Source of the DNA: Priapulus caudatus
Lineage: Eukaryota > Priapulida > Priapulimorpha > Priapulimorphida > Priapulidae
Assembly (NCBI RefSeq): GCF_000485595.1
Contig: NW_014577256.1
Coordinates: 93,421-144,997 of the forward strand
Length of the DNA stretch: 51,577 bases
Reading direction: 5' to 3'
A program made the translations under genes and the position numbers. The notes beneath the pieces are model-generated. The model saw only the letters and a list, made by a program, of their open reading frames with translations, was not told the DNA's origin and did not search any database. Numbering within the stretch: position 1 is the stretch's first letter; every line of letters starts with the position of its first letter. This document shows positions 10,441-22,174 of this stretch, in pieces.

Positions 10441-12139
10441 ACGTGACGAGTCGGTAGCGCGCTTGTACCTGCATGTGTGCGCGTGCCATCGCGTCTCCAA
10501 ACTCCGTCTCGTTGCGACTGAAGAGACGCATGATTAGGCGATGGACGCACGCGAGTTAAATACATTGTTAAAGTAGGAGGTAGTCGAGTGAGGCGCTCAG
10601 CTGCCTGAACGTGCATGCAGTCACGGGCGTGCGTTACGCCGATAGCAGAGCAGAGTAATCTTGTACTTGGGAGTTCTCGCGAAACACGTAGAAACGCAGT
10701 TGTGAAACTAATGCAGCGACTGATAAGGTGAAAGACATTTCCGTGCGTTCCGCGCGCCCTGTCGCCGCAAATCGCTTCGAACTTTTCGGAGACAGGCCGA
10801 CGGCTTTTTGACGCGCGGATGTGCGGTGAGTGTGTGTGTACACATGCGTGTATGTGTGCGCGCTCACGCAATCGAAAGACGTGAGGTGATAATGCGCGCG
10901 ACGACAGTGCTGAGAGCGGCCGGGAGCGGCGTCGAATGTCGGATCTCTCCGTAAACGTGTCATCGGCGCGACGTCATTTGTCGTGTTCCGCGGTTCCTCG
11001 CAAGAATTTACGATAGAATACGGGATCCGATTGCGCACCTCTCGGGTCGCGAGACTGACTACATTACGGTTACTTCTTGCAGTGATTCCTAACATAGTGG
11101 TGAAGACATGAGATGACTGTTCTTCCTCTTATAGTAGTGAAGACATGGGATTACGGTTCATTGTCATATAGTAATGAAGACACGAGATGAGTTTTCATCG
11201 CTTCTCTTTGATCGTTCAGCAAACAACAAAGAGAAACAAGTGTAAAGGGCCACCTTACTGCAGCTAGCGCGCATCTTCTCTGGCTCAGTTTAGACCCATC
11301 TCTACAGCGTATGTATCGTAGCAGACGGCGCTCCCGTTGCTACGGTTACCGCGGAACTAAATACTCGACAGCGGGAGCATGCGACCAGTTGCAGCTACTT
11401 CTCGATAGGCGGATATATCCACGTGTATATGTACGTGTTTATGCGTACGGTAATATCTCAGGTAGGTTGTCGGTTAGCGTGGGACGTACTGGCCTACCCC
11501 TGGCGGCGACGCGCATGCGCAATTGCGGGCCGTAAGTTACCATCGAGACGAGTCACGGCTGAAAGGGAACGTGCGAGGCTTGCGAAAGGTAGTGACTCGC
11601 TAATGAGTGTGTAGATAAGAAGCTTCCAACATGAACTAGGGATCATATATACAAACATACCGTTTCCAGACGTCAATCCGCACCGCGACAACACGTAATA
11701 AATGCGGACATGTTCTTGTTTCGTTTCTAATTACCGATATTCGGTCGAGTGCAAAATAAGGACGAAATCGAATGAAAAGACTATAAATTATAACGAGAAC
11801 TCGACGCAAGGAATCAAGTATGCGCCAGTCTGCGTGTTCAGCAATTCAATTACCTTCAAGTATTACATTTTGTATTTCTGGAAAATAGATGACAGCGTTA
11901 AATAGACTTCGCTAAAAACGTTTCGCGCATAGAAATTCACTTTCGGATCCAGCGAACGCCATGATGCCATTGCGTACAATCGCCGTACTATCGCCTTCGC
12001 GAGCGTCTTGTGTCTTGTGGCCTTAGAGTGCCGACGCCGGGCGTCGCACAATATTGCCGCTCAAAAGGCAATATCAGCGGCCGGTGAATTCAATTAGGCG
12101 TGCGTTGTTGATAAATAGGTCGGCAATTAATCCTCGATC
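10441..12139 (+). promoter_or_regulatory. CpG-dense upstream region of the 12.1-kb exon
   Basis: CG dinucleotides are visibly frequent here (CGCGC, GCGACG, CGGGAGCG) compared with the flanks. The stretch ends at a first coding exon, so it may contain the promoter and 5' UTR. No convincing TATA box or initiator could be fixed. A small hairpin (ATATTGCC / GGCAATAT, 12,049-12,072) lies close to the start codon. Frames inside it are not recognisable. Confidence 0.35.
11095..11195 (+). repeat. Short degenerate tandem repeat
   Basis: Three copies of a motif close to TAGTGGTGAAGACATGAGAT, spaced about 40-45 bp (TAGTGGTGAAG, TAGTAGTGAAG, TAGTAATGAAG), within the CpG-dense upstream region. It could be an array of binding sites, but this is speculative. 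Confidence 0.5.
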
Positions 12140-12676
12140 ATGGCGTTTTCTGTTCGGACACTGAGCGTCGGTGACTTTAGAAGGGACAGCATTAAACCGC
12201 AGGAGAAGGTACATGACAGGCGCTGTAGTCTGGCACCGCCGCGTCCGAAACAGCAGCGGCGAAGCAGCCTGGAACCGCCGCCAAGCCCGGCAGGTAGCAG
12301 GCGCTCCAGTCTAGAGCCACCACCTTCGCGGTCCGGCAGCCGCAGAGGAAGTGGCGCGAGTGACGTAAGCACCGGCGGTTCCGAGAAGTCGTACGTTGAA
12401 CAGATTCGTTACTCGTTCTCGCTGCACATCCAGTCTCTGATCTCGCTGGTCGGCAAGGCGCCCGAGGAAGCACCGCCGCCGCCTCCCCCGAAACCAAAGA
12501 CTAGGTGGGAGAAATTTAGAGACACGTGCCGCAGTGCGGTGCCGTGCACGAAGGAACCAGAGCCGAAGCCGCCGAAGACGTTCTATAGTAGCATGACGGG
12601 AGTGTTCTTGCCCATAGTACACAGAATCACAGGTGCACCCGAACCAAAGCCGACCTTTTGGCGGCGACAAAGAATG
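12140..12676 (+). CDS. First coding exon of an unidentified proline- and RRSS-rich protein
   Basis: ATG has a strong context (A at -3, G at +4) and is preceded in frame by a TAA at 12,128-12,130, so the start is well defined. 179 codons follow to ATG|GTTAGT, a plausible donor in phase 0. Residues about 30-75 are basic and serine/proline-rich with two near-identical GSRRSSLEPPPS blocks, matching the RRxS consensus of basophilic kinases such as PKA. Residues near 90-105 (YVEQIRYSFSLHIQSLISLV) could form an amphipathic helix. A PPPPPPKPK run then suits SH3/EVH1 binding, followed by WEKFRDTCRSAVPC and FWRRQRM. The clear coding bias and defined ends support a real exon. I do not recognise the family, and no later exon is seen in the window; the intron is presumably very long. 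Confidence 0.65.
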
Positions 12677-12697
12677 GTTAGTATAGAATCTTGCCCT

Positions 12698-12744
12698 CTT
12701 TCTCACTCTCTTTCTCTGTCTCTCTCTCTCTCGCTCTCTCTCTT

Positions 12745-12796
<52 letters not shown>

Positions 12797-12812
12797 TCTC
12801 TCTCTCTCTCGT

Positions 12813-12850
<38 letters not shown>

Positions 12851-13016
12851 CATCCTTCTCTCTATTCTCTCTGATTCTATCTCTATCTCTATCTCTATCT
12901 CTATCTCTATCTCCGTCTTTTTCTTTATCTCCATCTTCATCTCCATCTCCGTCTCTATCTCTATCTCCATCTCAATCTTTATCTCAATCTCCATGTCCAT
13001 CTTTATTTCGACATTT
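12698..13016 (+). repeat. CT microsatellite grading into a TCTCTA hexamer repeat
   Basis: It begins about 20 bases after the splice donor of the preceding exon. CT dinucleotides run to about 12,850, with a GCGCGC interruption near 12,787-12,795, then a degenerate ATCTCT hexamer tract. It is pyrimidine-only for long stretches on the + strand, which is triplex-prone. Frames across it are artefacts. Confidence 0.95.
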
Positions 13017-13858
13017 ATCTCATGTCAGACGTATCGTGAAGACCACTCGTCTCGCTGCATTTCATTCATGACTGTACCGCAGTGAGTTGCACCCGTAAAA
13101 ACAAGTTGAATTTAAGTTCCAGTTCGCTCTCGCAGTTAAACATCTATGCGAAACTGAGCGTCTATAGTTACATTTTGCATGCAAGCTTCCATCCCCGAGT
13201 TGACCCTAATATGGTATGACAGCATTTAAAAATAGATTTCCTGAGCAGTCCATACATCACATTCAAAAGTACAAGCTGCATGGGCCATAGGCAGATGGAT
13301 TATATACATTTGATTTAGAAATATGGCCAGGTAAACTGCATACGCGTGACAATTTCGCGTGCATCAAGATAATCCTTCTATACTGATCAAATTAGTCTAG
13401 CGTACGAGCCAGAAATTGATCGGGGTTTCGTTTTTGATAAAATCCCTGAGAAACCATTAGCTTGCGTTCGCTCTACTTGCACTTACGTACGTCTATAGAT
13501 ATTCGTGATTTTTCTCTAATTATATGCCATGTCCATCAAAATGACATGTAATTAAATGGTTACAGACTCACATGCGCGCACAAATGCGCGCATCCGTACA
13601 CACGCACGCACATGCTTGCTTAACTATTTGGTAAAAAAAATATTCCGTCAAACCTGAATTTATTTCGAGAACACATTTTTATCCAAACACGTTCCCGCTT
13701 GAAGCAAAATTTGCGTGTCGAACAGCGATCTTGAAGAAAATGCTGGTACATTACTACTGGCGGATAGCTGCTTTACAAAGACCTCGGGTATTGTATTGTG
13801 GAAGCATTGGCGTAGCACATGTTACACCAGTACTACAGCATTCCTCTTATCGTGACAG
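13017..13858. other. Intron-like non-coding stretch
   Basis: No supported exon. A short ACGC/GCGC patch lies near 13,573-13,612. Confidence 0.5.
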
Positions 13859-14040
13859 TTAAAATGACGCATGCGTCAAAATACTCAACGAAAATTCGCC
13901 GCGCATGCGTGAGTAATTTTACTCAAGTAAAATGACGCATGCGTCAAAATACTCACGTGTGCGGCGGATATTCGTTGAGTATTTTGACGCATGCGTCATC
14001 TTACTTGAGTAAAATTACTCACGTGTGCGCCGGGCTTAAA
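13859..14040. mobile_element. Foldback element with three TGACGCATGCGTCA palindromes
   Basis: The 14-bp palindrome TGACGCATGCGTCA occurs at 13,865-13,878, 13,933-13,946 and 13,985-13,998. Segments around them (AAAATACTCAACGAA and GAGTAATTTTACTCAAGTAA) recur inverted. The right edge, CACGTGTGCGCCGGGCTTAA, resembles the outer end of the 158-932 element (CGTGTGCGGCGGGTTTAA), suggesting related termini. The left end looks truncated. Confidence 0.7.
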
Positions 14041-14523
14041 TGAACGTATTGCGTTGCATGCGGGTGACACGCGTAGAAAGCGTGAATATTCAGCACGGTA
14101 AAAATTGCACCGTGATTGTGCCGATGTCCATATAATTATGGGCCTGTAATAGCCAAATGAAGATTTCTCGACAAACCAACGCATTTATACGTGCGTACAT
14201 GCAGATCGTTTTCGCGTGGGAGCATTCTCCGGGTGTATTTGCACAGTGTTCTGCTCGAATTTGCGCATGGGTATATTTATACAACAGCGCATGGAATCGT
14301 TAAATATGATTACTGAGTTCCGTGTCGACTTTTCACACCGTGTATACAACATTCATAAGAAACCGTTCAGGGGCATATAAGAGCACGATTCAGAGTTTTG
14401 ATTGACTGGACTCACAGCTAATTGAAATACCTCCTCAAGTGTCAGCTTTCGCGTGTGTGACGCTCTACGACACTGGCAGGAGGAAGGAAGCGGAGAGTAA
14501 ATACGTCTCATTTCCTCTTTCCC

Positions 14524-14566
<43 letters not shown>

Positions 14567-14946
14567 CTCTGTGCGCGAGTGATCATTAGGAAACGACTTG
14601 TCTGTCTGCCAAAAGCCGATCATTCACTGACTACACACATCACGCCGCGCGTCATCCTGTCATTCCACGCATCTACACTGTCCCCTTGATCCCGCTACCT
14701 AGTTACTACCGACGCGGACTAGCCTAGCTATTCCATATGGTGGGAAATCATCAACTGGGGAAATGTGATTAGCTTTGAAAAATTCGAGTCTCGTTGTACC
14801 ATTCAGAGCGGCTTAATTACTACCTAAAACCGAACGATTCGCCGCTTGATACCTTTAATTCTTTGGACCTAGATAGATTAGCAACGATAGCACTATGCAT
14901 TGGGGACATAATTTGAACTTGTTTTATGACTGGTGGTACGCGATAG
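14041..14946. other. Non-coding stretch with CT microsatellite
   Basis: A CT run lies at 14,527-14,572. The minus-strand frame across it is an artefact. Otherwise no supported exon. Confidence 0.6.
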
Positions 14947-15000
14947 ATTATAGCAGGAGTAGATAATAGGGAATTCCCTATTATTTACTCCTGATTATAG
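14947..15000. mobile_element. 40-bp palindromic insertion with 7-bp direct repeats
   Basis: The palindrome at 14,954-14,993 (tip CAGGAGTAGATAATAGGG, with one mismatch between arms) is bounded by ATTATAG at 14,947-14,953 and 14,994-15,000. If the adjoining G is counted the repeat is 8 bp. Too short to encode anything; it fits an ultra-short foldback insertion. Confidence 0.7.
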
Positions 15001-15658
15001 TTATTATAATGGATACCCGTGTATCGACGTCTATAAGCAGACGATATTACATCACATTCCTTTTCGTACATTCCTAACGATCGCCAAAACTAGCACGTGA
15101 TTATATCAGATTAGTTGAATTGGTAATAGACTGAAATTGTGACATATACGGTCGTAAGTGCAACACTTCTTTTAAATTTGTTCTGCTCGGCTTTTTTATT
15201 CCCATTATTTCTTTTCTAAACGACCTAGATACTAAAAGCGTCTACGTGTAATTTCCTTTCTCTTGTATTGAGGCACTATTCATTATCATTACACGCTCTC
15301 TAATTTTCCGCTAATGAAAATATTATTGAGTAAGAGTGTGTCCGCTTGCTGTTGCCGCTCGGATTTGTTGTAAACATAATATTCTTACTTTAGTAATGCC
15401 TGACGCCGTTTTGAAGATAATATACGTTGTCTTTGACCGCGTTATCGCTTGTAATATTGCTTTTCGATAATCAATCTATTTTCTCTAATTTTGCCACCCT
15501 GTTTTATAGCTCGCCGAATATATGAAATGATGTCTATATATTACATATATAATTATCATTTATGAGCCTGCATCAATTCGTGTGTCGTATAAATGTGCAG
15601 ATAATGATTCTCTTACCCAAGAATATGAGACGTGTTATTTTTCCGGAGGAACCTGTGG
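15001..15658. other. Non-coding stretch
   Basis: No supported exon, RNA gene or clear repeat seen. Confidence 0.4.
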
Positions 15659-16255
15659 CTATTCTGCAGTTCGGCTTCTTCTGACTTTTCTTTTGGTCGT
15701 TGATTCATTAAAAGGAAGTTGTTGGTCGAATGTTAAATTCACAGTGTAACGAAGATGATCCTGTGCCAAATTGTAGGCTTGCCAATCCCAACCAGGATTT
15801 CCCATGCTGCGTTGTAAAGCAATCCGGAATATGCTCAGGACGGGTTCGAGTACTAAATCCATTTGAGAAAAGAACAGTTCACTGACAGCGCCTTGAGACT
15901 TTGCACATCTGGCTGTGATTGCACGTATATTTGTTCATTTAGTCCCGGTGTTGGCCGGCAGGTACAAGTCGATATGGATATTCTATCCAACACAATAACT
16001 AGCTTTAGGGCGACGCAGCTGATATATGAAGGCGTTTCTCCTCACATTTAGCCTGTCTCGTACAGTCGTCATTGACGCCACAGGGTTCGGCACTTAGCTC
16101 CACGTTAGGATTGCTCTGAGGAATGACATTTCAAATCGGTTCCATAACATCAAACAATCTACCTGATATTTTATTCGTTCCCCCGGTTCATGATAAAAAG
16201 TTATGACTGGCTCCCGTTGTAACTCGTTATCAATGCCTAGTTGTGAGCCATCGTG
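15659..16255 (-). pseudogene. Degenerate coding-like tract, minus strand, family unknown
   Basis: Reading the minus strand from 16,255, four long open segments follow one another with frame changes and stops at 16,094-16,096, 16,005-16,007 and near 15,853. The last runs from an ATG at 15,862 to 15,659. Composition is protein-like, with tryptophans and acidic/polar mixtures (for example NPGWDWQAYNLAQDHL and YHEPGERIKYQVDC), unlike chance frames elsewhere. I do not recognise the family. It may belong with the broken + strand tract starting at 17.4 kb as remains of a large mobile or viral insertion, or be exons of a decayed host gene. Confidence 0.4.
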
Positions 16256-17388
16256 TACTTGGTTCCATTGCTTTGTTTAACTGCTTCGAGACCAATAATT
16301 ATGCACGTATGATGCCTACATTTCTCCTGCAACGCGTTTCATATCGGCTGCGCAAGTGCACAATTTAATTTCACACACGAGTACACGCTTTAGACATAAA
16401 AGTTTACTTAAAGGTAATTGCTAGTTAACTTCTACGGTCCGGTATTGCTATTGAATATCGAATTAATTTAACCAATTAACGTTTAGCGTAAAATTTTGTG
16501 TTAACTTCTAAATTTGATTGTGATAGCTTAGCTTAGCGCGGAACAGCTTTTTAAGATTCTTATTTCTAAATAAATGGCGTTGCCTTTGACTATACCCGAA
16601 TGACCAATTATTGTAACTAACAAGCAGAATCAGAGGAAGTGGCAAATTAACTTTCCGGTTATTACAGCACTGCTGTTACATCTTCGTAATAGGCATGATG
16701 TAGTAGATACGACGTTCGCGTCAATAATCCAAATTTAATGACGGAATGCTTATGCGTAAATTTGAGACAAGCAGAATTTGTGACATACCCTAACCCAAGT
16801 ACTGGCGACGTACTTATAGTGAAAGCAGCCTGCGTAGAACCTTGTGCTCTCGCGACGTTTATTTTCTGTGGCAGGTTTCGAAATCACCATATGGCTTTCC
16901 ATTCGAATCTTATTGATCTTAAGTCATTTCCTTTATTCATGAAGCCAATTATAGACACAGCGAATGTGTAATATTATACGTCATTATATTAGTTTATATT
17001 ATATATATTACTCAGTAAATTATGAGAAATTATCGAATCAATATTGCTTAAATGTTAGCTCTTTGGACATTCTGAAACCGTCACCTCGATTAATTGTCGT
17101 TTGCATGGCACACGGGGACCGTGTAGCCAAGTAGGTGGGGCCCTTGAATCCGAACACCGCTGGGTTGCTCTCCCCTCCTCCTAGTGCGGTAGTGAGAAGC
17201 CTGTAACTAAACTGCCTTGTTGTAGGCGAGATCGCAGCTTCCGCGCAATATATGTCTGAGCACGCTGTGCGAAATCCCGCACAGCACGGTGACAGAGAGA
17301 CGCGGGCATAGTGCGCCTGACATGCAGTGAGCATGGCGAAGCACTCCGCGCCATCCCCCAAAATGAGGCTAATCTTCAAGAATGAGCT
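16256..17388. other. Unassigned stretch between two degenerate coding tracts
   Basis: Contains an open frame at 16,738-16,971 (+), 77 codons with balanced composition (TYPNPSTGDVLIVKAACVEP), and one at 17,038-17,379 (-), 113 codons. Neither is recognisable. Both may be part of the same decayed insertion as the flanking tracts. A TA-rich run is at 16,990-17,010. Confidence 0.3.
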
Positions 17389-20216
17389 GTGGTAACAGGA
17401 GTTGCTGTCATTCGACTACCACATCTGTTCACGTCACTGGGTTTCAGAGTTGACAGCGCGGATGTGCTTGCAGATAGAAAGCACACTAGCCACCAGAAGG
17501 GTGGCATGCATTTACTAATGATAAGCCAAATCGTCAACTTATCGTCCTATAATATCACGCGGCATAACTGTAACGTAACTACAATCTTTTTCTGCAAAGC
17601 CTGTAGTACCACCCATAATGACCAACAATTGGTTACAGAGGAAGAAATTACGACATGGATCCCTAGAATATTTTATTATTGTCGTTCTTTTCTTGACATA
17701 GTGATTTAACCAGACTAGAGAAAGCGTGATGTTAGATCAAAGTGTGTTAGAGGACACTCGCATTATTCAGCAAGTGTTCACTCGCAGTAATCTCTCAAGT
17801 TGTGGACTCCCTCCTCAGAGAGCTTCGTGCCTCTGAGGGCGCCAATGCCATGATAACAGCAGCATCTAATCTCTTACAGCCTGTTAAGCGCACTTCTGTC
17901 TCGCCTCGATGCGGCAAGACATATCCTTAGGCTTTGAGAAAGTCCGCGGCACACTCCGACAGTAATTTTCTGAATAAATGTATACACATCCTTGTCGAAG
18001 TATGCAGGGCTAGATCCTTAGTATCACTAGGGATTGATAGGTGTCTGGTCTAAACGACTGGACTTTTGATGACTCAAATCACCAATGCACTGGCACGGAA
18101 ATTGCCGCACGGAAATTTGCGTTAGCTATGAATCCTCGTCAGTGACGCTATAATATGATGACTTCTATTGTCACTAGCTGGTTCGGCAGTAATGCGTCTA
18201 TGAACATGATTAAATCAACTGTGACTTAAGTATGTCATGTCTACCGTCCACGACATACCAATACCTGACAAGACGCAGATCACCCACTGGCTGAGAACCT
18301 ATCCCCCTTTACGCGATTAGGGAAACTCACACACTATATCACATACCACATATCACATGCTTCTAGTAATACTCTGAGAGGCTAGTTTTCGATAACCTAG
18401 AAACCATGGTTCTGGTGTGCATATCATTTATGAAAAAAATTATAATTTAATCAGGCCACCTGGCGACAATACTAGAGGTACTTCAGCAGGAGTGTGCAAT
18501 TTCGTTTATCTTGATTACTCTGCTGAGAAGGAACCAAAAGACACATTCTGAGATGCCTTGCTTCAGCTAGGTGTGCACTTACGATCTTTGGATGGTCATT
18601 GTACAGTAATTATTACTTGTGTCGTACCAGGCTATTTAGCTATGAGGAAGACAAGATATAAATTTAAGTAAAATCTAAATTTCCTAAAGGGTTATCCAGA
18701 GACCAGAGGAGATTATCATTTGCATGAGGATCCAGCGTGTCGTGCTATTAGTTATATTAATTCCTACTCAAATACTGTTTAGATAAATTTAAGTAAAATG
18801 CAGTGGTGCGAACAGACCAGTTATTGAACCTCCGGGTGGCATTCGAAGATCAAAGAATCATCTTCACAAACAAAGAGCTAAAGCTAAAGGTGCGCATCTA
18901 CTCGTTCTCCCCACAGTAAGAGTGTGTGACTTTGCCCGTTTAACATTGCCGTACTTTGTAACGTGTTTACGCTGCCTGCCTCAATATTCTATTTTTTACT
19001 GGGCCTATCAAGTGGTTGGTAAAGAGGGCAAACCCGTCGACAATTTTGTTACAATGCTGCGTATGTAAACAAACAAATGCATATTTCTTCACGGAGCTTT
19101 GGACTATATAGCATGCCTGATCTGAGGTTATAGGCACTTCACACTAAATATCTGGAAAGCAATTGCTAGACGACTGCGATTACACTCACGGAAGCTTACG
19201 CATGTCTTAAGCGTTTGAGGCTACACACATGCACAACCATCGCAGGTGGAGACATACAACAGCACTGACAGCATAAGCATCGTTCAGAAGGGAACCACGC
19301 CAGGTGCACATACATGCATGCGGCAATTGCTGTTGATCTAAGCACAGCGGAATGAAGCAGTGCCCGGCAAAAAAGGAATGTCTAACAAATTAAGGGTAAT
19401 TGGGCACTAGGGCAAAGTTTGGGGATATGTACAACACACGAGCAATATATAAGGCAGCAAAGGTAACCAGAAGTAACAGAAACGTCTGTCCAAAAGTTAA
19501 TGAGCAGTCGCACGAGACAAGATACACACAGAAAAAGCACAGCAGAGAAAGGAGAAAAAGACAAGACGCACAATGTTGGCTATAAAAGTGACCCAGTATG
19601 ATCGCTTGGGGAAAATTGGCATTAGCACCCATTATCAACACTGTCTCATATCGACATTAGACATACTCTATAGCCCAGATCAAATATCCGAGGATTGGAT
19701 TGAGACAATGAGGCGAATTCGCAGTGGGGCACAGTACGACACTAAATTTAACGTATATACAGGAGCATGTATCCAAGAAGGGTAAACCTACAAGGACTGC
19801 CAGTGACCAGCGAGTTATCCACAGCATGTCTTACAGTCTACATTACTTTGCCACATGCATAATATGGTCAGCTTCTTTCTGACAGAATTCATCAATGCAG
19901 ACAGACCAGTCCGCATCATAATTGATGTTCAAATGTGTGACTATCTATGTCTTGTTCAGACCAAATGCACCCAAATAACAAACCTCATAACAAAATTAAG
20001 GGAAATGTCTACCGAGTGCAGAGCCGAGATGTGATATACCCTGTCACTAAACCGGCAGATTGGGTAATCACGTATACGCAATAAATTCTGACGGTTTTCC
20101 ATCAATATGCATTGATCAACACGATCTGAACGAGAAACTCAAACGAGGCAATGCGACATACGTATACTTCATAAACTTGTGCACACGTTATCGAATGTCA
20201 GGATCTTCAGCTAGCT
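17389..20216 (+). pseudogene. Long degenerate coding-like tract, plus strand, family unknown
   Basis: Across about 2.8 kb the + strand can be followed as a chain of open segments that switch frame, or are cut by single stops, about every 100-300 bases. Segments lie near 17,389-17,709, 17,800-17,927, 17,930-18,050, 18,260-18,370, 18,400-18,550, 18,551-18,669, 18,796-19,066 and 19,400-19,785, with more to 20,216. Composition is protein-like throughout (DYSAEKEPKDTF, ARLTLPYFVTCLRCLP, NADRPVRIIIDVQMCDYLCL). The combined length would exceed 700 residues. No catalytic motif I know could be assigned. An ancient endogenous virus or a large DNA transposon are possible sources; a decayed host gene is not excluded. 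Confidence 0.4.
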
Positions 20217-21002
20217 AAATGCTAAGTCTGGGTACTGGTCACTTACACGAGACTTTGAGAAACAGCTACTCGCCACAAAACCATTTATTTGGCCGGTTAG
20301 GCTTCATTCCCATCCAATTTGGGTTGAGCTGCAGCCAAAACGTGTTCCCAACAGGCCGTTATTTTCGCCGGTATCTACCACGTTTCGTTTCCATAACAGC
20401 TGACGTTACCATGTATGGTCGGGATGAGCAAAAGCATGACACTATCATACACAGACCCATGAAAAGCGTACAGGCACAAAGATAATTTTTAATAAATTTT
20501 ATAAAGGCTCGAAAGAAGCAAACTCCGAGCAGAAACAGCAGAAACGTATAAATATAGGATTCGCTTCTATTGTCACTGCAATCGCATCTCGTAGCCACTG
20601 TTGTATTTCACGGAAGGCGGCGCAAGGCTCTCATCAAATTGGAATGAGGCGAGAGCGACGTGTAATTTTCTCGATTCGTGTGGCCGAAATTTGAAACAAA
20701 CGAGATGGTAATTCAGCCGCAGGCGCCGCTAGCCACGATTTGAGTTATCCATGCACTCTTGCGGTTACATGCGGTGCCTTCACGCACACGAGCCTCAGAC
20801 GTTAGCCGCTGTAGCTATACACGATTCGTGCTGACGTAAGCGTGATTGTGCCATAAGTGCTGATGACGCCTTTTCCGACGTTTGACAAGAGCTGGTGCAT
20901 AGTATACTTCGCGTCGATATTAAATTTAGTAAGAAGGCTGCAAATGTTTTCAGCTTATATTGCCCAAACGTTTCACAAGATATATATATATATATATATA
21001 TA
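20217..21002. other. Non-coding stretch up to the assembly gap
   Basis: A frame at 20,219-20,485 (+) may extend the decayed tract but is not recognisable. A TA run (20,981-21,002) borders the gap. Confidence 0.4.
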
Positions 21003-21012
21003 NNNNNNNNNN
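21003..21012. other. Assembly gap of 10 N
   Basis: Ten consecutive N, a conventional placeholder, between a TA microsatellite and sequence that is repeated at 24,872. Its true length is unknown. Confidence 0.98.
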
Positions 21013-21084
21013 CTCAAAGACGCGCTGCAACAGGCATGTAAATTAAGACGATGGCTGGTCGATTGACAATTGATAATTAGGTAT

Positions 21085-21122
<38 letters not shown>
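21013..21122 (+). repeat. Direct repeat (first copy) ending in a TA microsatellite
   Basis: From CTCAAAGACGCGCTGCAACA to TATTATGATGTATATA it is the same as 24,872-24,965 as far as I can compare by eye (about 90 bases), with both copies running into a TA tract. It begins exactly at the gap edge. Confidence 0.85.
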
Positions 21123-21128
<6 letters not shown>

Positions 21129-21745
21129 TAATATTTATTCTCGAACATTCTCCCGCCGTATGGTACAGAACATCTAATAATGGAAATCGTTAGGTTGAAA
21201 CGGTTTATGTGACACTAGCTGTAACCAGCGATTCATGATCAGTCATCAGAGCGTGGGGCGAATTTCAGAGCTAGAATGTTTCAATATGATGAAAGTCGTG
21301 ATCATAAGCGTTATATATTAACGCAGACTTGCGCGATGATAAAGAACACTCCTTGCGGCGTTTCCGCGCTTCAGAACGCATTCATTGTATAATAAAGCAA
21401 TATAATTACACTGAAAACTGAAATCGCTGCAATGACGGAGATTTGAAAGAGATGTTATGGCGAAGCGCACGTAAATTAATTTGAACCAGTATGCGTCGTT
21501 TGTGTCAATGTTCGCTTTGAAATTATTTGAAACGTGTCTAAACAATGAATACCTGTGGTCCGTTGTCAGAAACAAAATTAGTCTTTCGATGTTTCTGACA
21601 ACGCGCCCCTGCTCCATTATAATTCGTTGTGCGTTTTCCCTGATAATATTGATATAATGTCCATTGGGTTTAAAGTTTTCCCAAGCTTGAGCGTGAGGTA
21701 TAGAACGTGACAGAGAAGCCGGAGCTGATATTGTTCTAGTGTCAT
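21123..21745. other. Non-coding stretch
   Basis: No supported exon. The minus frame at 21,318-21,842 is open for 174 codons but runs into the neighbouring foldback repeat and has no recognisable domain. Confidence 0.4.
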
Positions 21746-22174
21746 TAAGCACAACGCACACACCCGAGCGAAACACGAAATTTTGTTTTCCAGCGTTTCG
21801 CGTTCTGCTGAGCGAGCAAGCGCACACAGCTGAGCAAAACATACAGAAACACTGCGCACAGCGCCGCTGTCACATGACATCCAAAATAGCCATCCAATGG
21901 ACATCCAATTTTGTGTGTCATTTGATATTTTTAAAGATATTGATTGGAGACCGTCTGTGGCGTTTCGCTGTGTAGCAGAACAATTGACGCACACACCCGA
22001 GCAAAACGTACGCTCAGGCGAAACACGCTCCGCAAATCAAACATTGCTTGTTCAGCGAAACACGCTCAGCTGAGCAATGTTTCTTGTTTCGGGAATCCGC
22101 ACACAGCCACGAACATCGAGCGAAACATGTTTTGCTCCACGTTCCGGTGGTTTGCTCGGGTGTGTGCGTTGAGC
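21746..22174 (+). mobile_element. Foldback MITE family, copy A (+)
   Basis: The left end, AAGCACAACGCACACACCCG, is matched inverted at the right end (CTCGGGTGTGTGCGTTGAGCTTT), giving terminal inverted repeats of about 23 bp. The interior has many short palindromes (GCTCAGCTGAGC, CGAAACACG/CGTGTTTCG) and no coding potential; frames on both strands are repeat artefacts. It forms a near-complete inverted pair with copy B across a 78-bp spacer. Confidence 0.8.

Noticed and set aside
9898-10871. Frames of 79-179 codons on both strands near the TGCG repeat
   Set aside because: They are driven by the microsatellite and CpG-rich sequence, with no domain, no exon signals and overlapping alternatives on both strands.
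12311-13000. 229-codon minus-strand frame opposite the first exon
   Set aside because: Half of it is poly-Glu/Arg from the CT repeat, and the rest is the shadow of the supported + strand exon.
15830-15862. Possible tRNA T-arm (GGGTTCGAGTAC)
   Set aside because: No acceptor, D or anticodon stems could be placed around it, and the other strand is coding-like.
17038-17379. 113-codon minus-strand frame as an independent gene
   Set aside because: No recognisable family, no clear start context, and another frame of the same strand is about as open. Kept only as a possible part of the decayed insertion.
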